From Roseburia sp. CAG:303 (GTDB lineage Bacteria > Bacillota > Clostridia > Lachnospirales > Lachnospiraceae), in the NCBI GenBank assembly GCA_000437755.1, contig FR900113.1:5839-12344 (forward strand): 6,506 bases of DNA, read 5' to 3'. Below, piece after piece: positions 1 through 5,155 of this stretch (position 1 is its first letter; the number at the start of each line of letters is the position of its first letter). The notes under the pieces were generated by a model, which did not search any database, was not told the origin of the DNA, and was given only the letters and a program-made list of their open reading frames with translations. The position numbers were made by a program, and so were the translations under genes.

Positions 1-1
1 G

Positions 2-553
2 CCGAATAATAATCCGGGGCGTAAGGATGTAAATCCGGGGTATCTTCCAAAATCAGATCCGATTTTTCTGAAACTGGGAAATGGACTGGATGCGGAAGAT
101 GAATATGTTGTGGCGACATTGAGCAATGGAGTGGTAAGAAATCTTATGACAGGTGACGGTGTCATGTCGGAGTCAATATTTGTGACAAACCGCAGGTTGT
201 ATTATAATTATAACAGTGGTATCTTTACAAAGGACAGAGTAAGTGAGAGAGTGGATATTAAGGATATTACCGGAACAAAAGTCAGAGCATTTAGTCCTAA
301 TTTATTACTGGTAATTGCTGCAATAATATTTTTAGGATCTGCTTATATTGATTCTCATGGAGAGGGAATCTTTCAGATTGGAATGGTGGTTGCGATTATA
401 TTTGTAATAGCCTGGGCAATATCCAAAAAACAGGAATTACTGATACAATATGCAGGTGGAGATATTGCCCTGGATGTAAAGGGTTACAGCCGTAAGCAGG
501 TGATGAAATTCCAGAGCATTATTCATGCACTGAAGGATCAGGTAGAGAAATAG
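2..553 (+). CDS. Membrane protein with PH-like domain split by two TM helices, 5' partial
   Basis: The frame is open from base 2 to the stop at 551-553, giving 183 visible residues. The GTG at 110 is not needed as a start, because the frame runs unbroken to the left edge and the true start lies outside. The first ~25 visible residues are Asn/Pro/Gly-rich and look like a linker after a missing N-terminal domain, perhaps a zinc ribbon (inference). From about 95, strands such as FVTNRRLYY and RVDIKDITGTKV resemble the first half of bacterial PH-like (bPH) domains. Two hydrophobic helices follow (bases ~299-349 and ~368-421), joined by a short SHGEG turn. Then come further strands and a C-terminal amphipathic helix (SRKQVMKFQSIIHALKD), as at the end of a PH fold. 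It is likely a membrane protein with both soluble parts on the same side. Its role is unknown. No close neighbour shares its strand of function. Confidence 0.8.
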   Translation, partial: PNNNPGRKDVNPGYLPKSDPIFLKLGNGLDAEDEYVVATLSNGVVRNLMTGDGVMSESIFVTNRRLYYNYNSGIFTKDRVSERVDIKDITGTKVRAFSPNLLLVIAAIIFLGSAYIDSHGEGIFQIGMVVAIIFVIAWAISKKQELLIQYAGGDIALDVKGYSRKQVMKFQSIIHALKDQVEK

Positions 554-585
554 AAAGGCAGTATTATAAAATACAGGATTTGGTC

Positions 586-614
586 TTGATTTTTGATGAG
601 ACGCATAGTATAAT
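586..614 (+). promoter_or_regulatory. Near-consensus sigma-A promoter
   Basis: TTGATT (586-591), a 17-base spacer and a perfect TATAAT (609-614). Transcription would start near 620-622. The first gene downstream begins only at 830, and an intrinsic terminator lies in between, so the product would be a short RNA or an attenuated leader. Confidence 0.55.
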
Positions 615-620
615 AATGCC

Positions 621-713
621 AGGCGCAGAACGTGCCAGAAATGAAAACATTGTTATACAAAAGTAACACAGAAAGGGCATCCAAGAATGGCAGAGTATTG
701 GATGCCATTTTTT
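621..713 (+). ncRNA. Candidate ~93-nt small RNA or attenuated leader
   Basis: This is the span between the predicted start of the 586-614 promoter and the end of the terminator's T-run. It opens with a small hairpin (GGCGC 622-626 with GTGCC 632-636, one G-U pair, 5-base loop). A mostly unpaired A-rich middle follows, and it ends in the terminator hairpin. No ribosome binding site precedes any ATG inside it. I do not recognise a known RNA family. It could be an independent sRNA, an attenuator ahead of the zinc-finger/Panacea gene, or simply the 3' end of the upstream transcript with a chance promoter. Confidence 0.3.
676..713 (+). terminator. Intrinsic terminator
   Basis: A perfect 9-bp stem, GGCATCCAA (676-684) with TTGGATGCC (698-706), a 13-base loop, then A and six T (708-713). 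It ends the upstream transcript and/or the short RNA begun at about 621. It separates that transcription from the promoter at 741. Confidence 0.8.
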
Positions 714-740
714 GTTTCTGTGTAGAAGTAATTTTTGTGA

Positions 741-768
741 TTGACAATTTTTTTAATTGTGTTATGCT
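741..768 (+). promoter_or_regulatory. Promoter of the zinc-finger/Panacea gene, with palindrome in the spacer
   Basis: A perfect -35 TTGACA (741-746), a 16-base spacer and -10 TATGCT (763-768), preceded by TGT to form an extended -10. Transcription would start near 775, leaving a ~55-base leader before the ATG at 830. ACAATT (744-749) and AATTGT (755-760) form an inverted repeat around five T between the two boxes, a plausible operator for the HTH protein it drives. No MqsA-style AACCT/AGGTT palindrome is visible. Confidence 0.6.
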
Positions 769-829
769 GATGATGCGAAAATGTATAAATAATAAAAAAC
801 GTATCATTATATTGAAAAAGAGGTAGCAT

Positions 830-1816
830 ATGAATGACAAGAATTTAGCTTACTGCAGCGAATGTGAAGATTTAGTGGAATTTACAGAAAAAGAAGAAGT
901 AATTGAAGAAACTTATAAAGGAGAATCTGTTAAATTTATTTTTAAAGTAGGTCGTTGTAAGGAGTGCGGACATGAAGTTGCAACAGATCTGGATTATAAT
1001 ACAAGAAGATCATTAGAGAAGATAGAAGCATATAAGAAATTAAAAGGGATTATTTTAGAACAGGAAATAGCTGAAATTTTAGAAAAATATGATGTTGGAA
1101 AAGAAGCACTGGCGGATATTGCAGGGTTTGGCAAGGCAACGATAAAAAGGTATTTTGAAGGATATATTCCTGCCAGACAGTATTCGGATACATTACATGA
1201 TTTTTTAAATAATGAAGAGGAATTTTATAATAAAGTAGAAGAGAATAAATATAAGTTAAAAGAAAATGCTTATAGAAAGCTTATGGCCAGATATTCTGCG
1301 TTGAAAGAGATTTCAGATTCTAAAATTAATCAGGTAGCTAATTATATTATTACAAGACTGGGGGAGGTTACGCCACTGGCATTGGAGAAATTATTAGGTT
1401 TTTCTAATGGAGTTAATTATGCATTAAATGGAGAAAAATTATTATCGGAAGAATGTCAGGCATGGCAGCATGGATATGTATATCCGGAGATATATAATAA
1501 ATACAAAAAATATAAATTTAATCCGATTGACAGTGGAATAAAAAGTACACATGGATGTATGCTGTCAAAACTCTCAGAGGATGAGATGCAGGCAATAGAT
1601 TTGGTAATAAAAACATTCGGAATTTATTCTCCTAAGACACTTGAATTGATAAGCCATTCTCAGGATCCGTGGATTGAGAAAAGGATTGGATACAGAGATG
1701 ACGAACCTGGAAATGAAGTGATAGATGAAAATTCATTAAAAAATTACTTTATAAAGAATCGATTAAATTCAGAAGAAAACATTATGTCGTATATCATGGA
1801 TGTATTAAAAAAATAA
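830..1816 (+). CDS. MqsA/YgiT-type zinc-finger and HTH protein with C-terminal Panacea (DUF4065, SocA-like) domain; antitoxin-like
   Basis: A 328-residue soluble protein. The ATG at 830 follows AAAGAGG (817-823) with a 6-base spacer. Residues 8-48 form a YgiT/MqsA-type zinc finger with two CxxC pairs (C9, C12, C43, C46). Residues ~75-120 look like a helix-turn-helix (VGKEALADIAGFGKATIKRY) with the 'P-A-R-Q-Y-S-D' turn seen in this family. Residues ~165-285 match the Panacea/DUF4065 pattern: an N-terminal helix, 'EKLLGFSNGVNYAL', 'CQAWQHGYVYPEIYNKY' (209-225) and 'SHSQDPW' (275-281). In known Panacea systems this domain neutralises diverse neighbouring toxins, and zinc-finger/HTH fusions likely also repress their own operon. 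Here it has its own promoter and no recognisable toxin on either side. The gene is visibly richer in AT than proS and cca, which suggests transfer. Domain calls are fairly sure; antitoxin activity is inferred. Confidence 0.85.
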   Translation: MNDKNLAYCSECEDLVEFTEKEEVIEETYKGESVKFIFKVGRCKECGHEVATDLDYNTRRSLEKIEAYKKLKGIILEQEIAEILEKYDVGKEALADIAGFGKATIKRYFEGYIPARQYSDTLHDFLNNEEEFYNKVEENKYKLKENAYRKLMARYSALKEISDSKINQVANYIITRLGEVTPLALEKLLGFSNGVNYALNGEKLLSEECQAWQHGYVYPEIYNKYKKYKFNPIDSGIKSTHGCMLSKLSEDEMQAIDLVIKTFGIYSPKTLELISHSQDPWIEKRIGYRDDEPGNEVIDENSLKNYFIKNRLNSEENIMSYIMDVLKK

Positions 1817-1857
1817 ACAGGTCGTACAACGGAAGAGAAAAACCACCCTGTCACATC

Positions 1858-1886
1858 TTGCTTTTATTACTTCATCGTGCTAAAAT
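1858..1886 (+). promoter_or_regulatory. Promoter-like site upstream of the MITE
   Basis: TTGCTT (1858-1863), a 17-base spacer and TAAAAT (1881-1886), with TGC in front making an extended -10. It points towards the truncated surface-protein gene and may be that gene's original promoter, now separated from it by the inserted element. Its -10 region (TGCTAAAATTTAA) is identical over 13 bases to that of the proS promoter. Confidence 0.45.
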
Positions 1887-1918
1887 TTAATAGAATTATC
1901 AAAAATTCAAAAAATAAA

Positions 1919-1931
1919 ATTAAATTACAAT
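1919..1931 (+). repeat. Left 13-bp direct repeat (target-site duplication)
   Basis: ATTAAATTACAAT, identical to 2137-2149. It lies flush against the left terminal inverted repeat of the element at 1932-2136, as expected for a target-site duplication. Confidence 0.8.
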
Positions 1932-2136
1932 AGTTAATTGCGAAACTCATAACTTATCTTTATTGTATATGCAAATTAAACAATTACTAAGAAGGTACTA
2001 TGAGGTAGTCGGCACTTAGATGCTGTATTTTAGCATCTTAGTACCGCTACCAGCCGAATGTAGCGAGAGCGTGCCTTCGTGTAATGTTTCATTTGCATAT
2101 GCACTTAACAAAAATTTAAGTGTTTCGCAATTACCT
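1932..2136. mobile_element. 205-bp miniature inverted-repeat element (MITE-like), non-coding
   Basis: The ends are 15-bp inverted repeats differing at one base: AGTTAATTGCGAAAC (1932-1946) and GTTTCGCAATTACCT (2122-2136). A second inverted pair lies inside at similar distance: 1965-1987 and 2081-2102, sharing the core ATATGCAAAT, with two mismatches and one gap. GAAGG (1991-1995) pairs with CCTTC (2074-2078). The centre holds nested hairpins: GGTACTA/TAGTACC (1994-2000, 2039-2045) and AGATGCT/AGCATCT (2018-2024, 2032-2038). The whole element could fold into one long imperfect hairpin. It has no open reading frame of note and must be moved by a transposase in trans. The 13-bp duplication is within the range known for IS4-type elements, but I cannot name the family. 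An invertible switch is a less likely alternative. Confidence 0.8.
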
Positions 2137-2149
2137 ATTAAATTACAAT
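2137..2149 (+). repeat. Right 13-bp direct repeat (target-site duplication)
   Basis: ATTAAATTACAAT directly after the right terminal inverted repeat, a perfect copy of 1919-1931. It carries an in-frame TAA (2139-2141) for the downstream surface-protein frame. Confidence 0.8.
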
Positions 2150-2180
2150 CAATGAGACAAACCAGTGGGGCTACAAAGGC

Positions 2181-3536
2181 ATGAATGAAGTGATTGATCA
2201 GTTAAAGGCAAAAGGAATCCGTACCACAGTAGTTACACACAAAGGACAGCTGACTTATACATGGGATGATAAGACAGAGAGTTATTTAGGAGGCGAAGAA
2301 AGTATTCTGTTAGAGGATGAATACAAGGATTTAACAGAGAAAACAGATGGAAAGATTATTGACCTGACTACTGACTTTGCTGCTGAGTTAAATGACTATG
2401 CTTCTGAAATCATTGCAAAGACAGCAGGAACAGAAGTTCCGGATGATTATGTAGGTGTTACAGGTGTCGAGCTTGGCGATGATGTATCCATTCCGACAGA
2501 CAGTGTATACAACTATCCGGTAACCGTAAAACCGGCAAATGCTACCAACAAGGTGATTTACTGGAGTGTTGAGGACGAAAGTATTGCAACCATCAATACC
2601 GAACTCACGGATGAGAAGCACTGTGTAGTAAATGCACTGAAGCCAGGTACAACAAAATTAATCGCAAAATCAGCAGATGGCGGTTATACAGCATACTTTA
2701 CAATTACCATCGCTGATGTAGTAAGTGAAGATGATTCTTCCGTTACTACAAAGGTGGACAAGATAGTAGATATTTTATCAGACACAGAGTCAAAGACAAC
2801 AAAGGCAGTATTAAGATCATCAGAAGATGAGACGGTTATTGATGCAGATACCTTAAAAGATATCTTCGTTGCTACAAAGGATAATAACAAAGAGATGGAA
2901 TTCAACTTTGTAGATGAAGAGGGCGATGACCTTTACAGCTGGACATTCAAGGGCGAGAACATCACAGATGCTTCAAAGACAATCACAACATTTAAGATTA
3001 ATCCAGATGCAGCAAGCAAGGATCTCGAAGGAAAAGATGCGGATGCAGTTAAGAAAGTAGAAGAAGGTCTTGCAGCAGTAAAGGCGGCAGAAGATTCTGA
3101 GATTATTCACTTCAGACATGAAGGAGAACTTCCGGGTAAAGCTGAAATCAAAGTAAAAGTTGGATTTGATGATACCGGTGACATGGGATTGTATTACTAT
3201 AATCCGGAAACCGGAAAATTTGAACTTGTAAATGCAAAGGTTATCGTAAAAGATGGTTATGCTACATTTGAAATTGAGCATTGCTCTGATTATGTACTTT
3301 CCAAAGTTGATTTAACAAAGACTGCGGAAACAGAAACAAAGGCAAATACAGAAACAAAAGCAACAGAAACCGTTGCAGGTGCGGAAGAAACAAAGGCTGA
3401 AACAACTACAGCAGCAAAGGACGCATCCATCCCTAAGACAGGTGATAATGCGGCACCGGCAGCAGCAGCTCTGGCAGCAGTTATGTCCGCAGCAGCAGGT
3501 GCTGTAGCATTTTCAAGAAAGAAAAATGCAAGATAA
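2181..3536 (+). CDS. 5'-truncated sortase-anchored surface protein: VWA remnant, Ig-like (Big_2) domain, IPKTG sorting signal
   Basis: A 451-residue frame from the first ATG; the stop is 3534-3536. There is no signal peptide. Residues 1-77 look like the C-terminal part of a von Willebrand A domain ('LKAKGIRTTVVT', then 'TDGKIIDLTTDFAAEL'). The similarity continues upstream of the ATG to about 2142 (NETNQWGYKG) before an in-frame TAA. The first part of the VWA fold, with the metal-binding DxSxS, is missing. Residues ~91-178 are a bacterial Ig-like group 2 domain, and ~188-375 is a domain I do not recognise ending 'EHCSDYVLSK'. A Thr/Glu/Lys/Ala-rich stalk (379-413) leads to IPKTG (417-421), a hydrophobic stretch (424-444) and RKK. 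Without an export signal the product could not reach the wall. The ribosome binding site is weak (GGGG, 2167-2170). It is probably a remnant, though the rest of the frame is intact. A terminator follows. Confidence 0.75.
   Translation: MNEVIDQLKAKGIRTTVVTHKGQLTYTWDDKTESYLGGEESILLEDEYKDLTEKTDGKIIDLTTDFAAELNDYASEIIAKTAGTEVPDDYVGVTGVELGDDVSIPTDSVYNYPVTVKPANATNKVIYWSVEDESIATINTELTDEKHCVVNALKPGTTKLIAKSADGGYTAYFTITIADVVSEDDSSVTTKVDKIVDILSDTESKTTKAVLRSSEDETVIDADTLKDIFVATKDNNKEMEFNFVDEEGDDLYSWTFKGENITDASKTITTFKINPDAASKDLEGKDADAVKKVEEGLAAVKAAEDSEIIHFRHEGELPGKAEIKVKVGFDDTGDMGLYYYNPETGKFELVNAKVIVKDGYATFEIEHCSDYVLSKVDLTKTAETETKANTETKATETVAGAEETKAETTTAAKDASIPKTGDNAAPAAAALAAVMSAAAGAVAFSRKKNAR
3330..3371 (+). 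repeat. Short degenerate tandem repeat in the stalk region
   Basis: ACAGAAACAAAGGCAA (3330-3345) recurs with one change at 3348-3363, and a third partial copy (ACAGAAACC) starts at 3363. It encodes TETKA-type units of the Thr/Glu-rich wall-spanning stalk. Such tracts can vary in copy number by slippage. Confidence 0.55.
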
Positions 3537-3565
3537 TTAATCTGGAAATATTTTTCGGTGAAATT

Positions 3566-3600
3566 ATTACCCTGTCGAATATGGCAGGGTAATTTTTTAT
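3566..3600 (+). terminator. Intrinsic terminator after the surface-protein gene
   Basis: The stem ACCCTGTC (3569-3576) with GGCAGGGT (3583-3590), one G-U pair and a 6-base loop, is extended by three more A-T pairs outward. Six T follow (3593-3598). It lies 30 bases after the stop and insulates the proS promoter. Confidence 0.88.
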
Positions 3601-3619
3601 TTCTTTTCCGCACAACACC

Positions 3620-3648
3620 TTGTCAACTTCACGGGATTATGCTAAAAT
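3620..3648 (+). promoter_or_regulatory. proS-cca promoter
   Basis: TTGTCA (3620-3625), a 17-base spacer and TAAAAT (3643-3648), with TGC immediately before the -10 (extended -10). The start would be near 3655, giving a leader of about 70 bases. Confidence 0.7.
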
Positions 3649-3678
3649 TTAACAGTCATTGATCGGAAAGACAACCAT

Positions 3679-3697
3679 CCGGGGTATATTTCCCCGG
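3679..3697 (+). promoter_or_regulatory. GC-rich hairpin in the proS leader
   Basis: CCGGGG (3679-3684) pairs perfectly with CCCCGG (3692-3697) across a 7-base loop. It ends 12 bases before the AGGAGG site. No T-run follows, so it is not a terminator. It may protect the 5' end or tune translation. The leader has no T-box sequence and is too short for one. Confidence 0.45.
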
Positions 3698-3723
3698 CAA
3701 TATAGATTTAGGAGGATTTTAAA

Positions 3724-5154
3724 ATGGCATCAGATAAGAAAGTCGAAGCAATTACGTCCATGGATGTTGATTTTGCCCAGTGGTATACCGATGTGGTAAA
3801 AAAAGCAGAACTGATGGATTATTCCAGTGTAAAGGGATGTATGATTTTCAAACCCGCAGGATATGCACTCTGGGAAAATATTCAGCATGAATTAGATAAA
3901 AGATTTAAGGAAACAGGCGTACAGAATGTGTATATGCCAATGTTTATCCCGGAAAGTCTTTTACAGAGAGAGAAGGATCATGTAGAAGGTTTCGCTCCGG
4001 AAGTTGCATGGGTAACACACGGAGGTTTACAGCCATTACAGGAGAGAATGTGTGTAAGACCTACATCTGAAACATTATTCTGTGATTTTTATAAAGACGA
4101 TATCCAGTCTTACAGAGACCTGCCGAAGGTATACAACCAGTGGTGTTCCGTAGTAAGATGGGAGAAAGAGACAAGACCGTTCCTGCGTTCGAGAGAGTTC
4201 TTATGGCAGGAAGGACATACCGCTCATGCAACAGCAGAAGAAGCAGAGGCAAGAACACAGCAGATGTTAAACCTCTATGCAGATTTCTGTGAAGATTTCC
4301 TTGCTATTCCGGTTATCCGCGGACGTAAGACAGATAAGGAAAAATTCGCAGGTGCAGAAGCTACTTATACCATCGAAGCTTTAATGCATGACGGTAAGGC
4401 ACTGCAGTCCGGTACCAGCCACAATTTCGGCGACGGATTTGCAAAGGCATTTGGTATACAGTATACAGACAAAGACAATAAGTTAAAATATGTACATCAG
4501 ACATCCTGGGGTATGACCACCAGACTGATCGGTGCAGTTATCATGGTTCATGGTGATGACAATGGACTGGTATTACCGCCGAAGCTTGCACCGGTACAGG
4601 TAATGATCGTGCCAATTATGCAGAAAAAAGAAGGCGTGTTAGACAAGGCATACGAATTAAAGGAAGTATTGTCAGGATTCAGGGTAAAAGTAGATGATAC
4701 GGACAAGAGTCCGGGATTCAAGTTCGCAGAGCAGGAAATGAGAGGAATTCCGCTCCGTGTCGAGATTGGACCAAAGGATATCGAAGCAAATCAGGCAATT
4801 ATCGCAAGAAGAGATACCGGAGAGAAGGTAACGGTTTCCCTTGATGAACTTCAGGCTAAGGTTGGCGAATTACTCGAAACCATCCAGCATGAGATGTTAG
4901 AGAGAGCAAGAAAGCATAGAGATGCACATACCAGCGTTGCTGTCACATATGACGAGTTCAAGGATGCCGTAGCAAATAAGCCTGGATTTATCAAGGCTAT
5001 GTGGTGCGGGGATCAGGCATGTGAGGACAAGATTAAAGAAGAAACCACTGCCACTTCCAGATGTATGCCATTTGCACAGGAACAGTTATCTGATGTATGC
5101 GTATGCTGCGGAAAACCTGCAAAGAAGATGGTTTACTGGGGCAAGGCATACTAA
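3724..5154 (+). CDS. proS: Prolyl-tRNA synthetase, short archaeal/eukaryotic-like type
   Basis: A 476-residue cytoplasmic class II synthetase that joins proline to tRNA-Pro using ATP. The ATG at 3724 follows a perfect AGGAGG (3710-3715) with an 8-base spacer. Motif 1 lies around residues 38-76 (ending YMPMFIP). RPTSE (112-116) is the TxE proline-binding loop, and motif 2 spans ~139-165 (VVRWEKETRPFLRSREFLW). GTSHNFG (230-236) is the conserved catalytic loop, and motif 3 is ~260-290 with R267. The anticodon-binding domain starts near 290. The C-terminal domain carries C428, C433, C447, C459, C461 and C462, a zinc-type cluster, and ends in the characteristic YWGKAY. The usual bacterial insertion (editing) domain between motifs 2 and 3 is absent, so this is the short form without cis-editing. 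It is first in a two-gene operon with cca. Confidence 0.96.
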   Translation: MASDKKVEAITSMDVDFAQWYTDVVKKAELMDYSSVKGCMIFKPAGYALWENIQHELDKRFKETGVQNVYMPMFIPESLLQREKDHVEGFAPEVAWVTHGGLQPLQERMCVRPTSETLFCDFYKDDIQSYRDLPKVYNQWCSVVRWEKETRPFLRSREFLWQEGHTAHATAEEAEARTQQMLNLYADFCEDFLAIPVIRGRKTDKEKFAGAEATYTIEALMHDGKALQSGTSHNFGDGFAKAFGIQYTDKDNKLKYVHQTSWGMTTRLIGAVIMVHGDDNGLVLPPKLAPVQVMIVPIMQKKEGVLDKAYELKEVLSGFRVKVDDTDKSPGFKFAEQEMRGIPLRVEIGPKDIEANQAIIARRDTGEKVTVSLDELQAKVGELLETIQHEMLERARKHRDAHTSVAVTYDEFKDAVANKPGFIKAMWCGDQACEDKIKEETTATSRCMPFAQEQLSDVCVCCGKPAKKMVYWGKAY

Positions 5155-5155
5155 A

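Noticed and set aside
110..553. GTG at 110 as the start of the first gene
   Set aside because: The same frame is open to base 2 and the upstream residues read as plausible protein, so the start lies outside the window.
538..840. Minus-strand 100-codon frame over the 554-829 intergenic region
   Set aside because: It is the AT-rich complement of promoter and terminator sequence, with no ribosome binding site and no recognisable domain.
1814..1853. Terminator after the Panacea gene
   Set aside because: Only ACAGG/CCTGT with a 26-base loop and no T-run is visible, which is too weak.
3290..3613. Minus-strand frame opposite the surface-protein stalk
   Set aside because: The Ala/Val/Ser-rich low-complexity product is the complement of the stalk and sorting signal, and the terminator lies within it.
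3655..3723. T-box riboswitch ahead of proS
   Set aside because: The leader is only about 70 bases, with no AGGGUGGNACCGCG-type antiterminator sequence and no terminator hairpin with T-run.
5021..5155. Longer N-terminus for cca starting inside proS
   Set aside because: The extra 45 residues overlap proS out of frame and do not resemble the family. ATG 5156 gives the expected start just before the GGxxRD motif.
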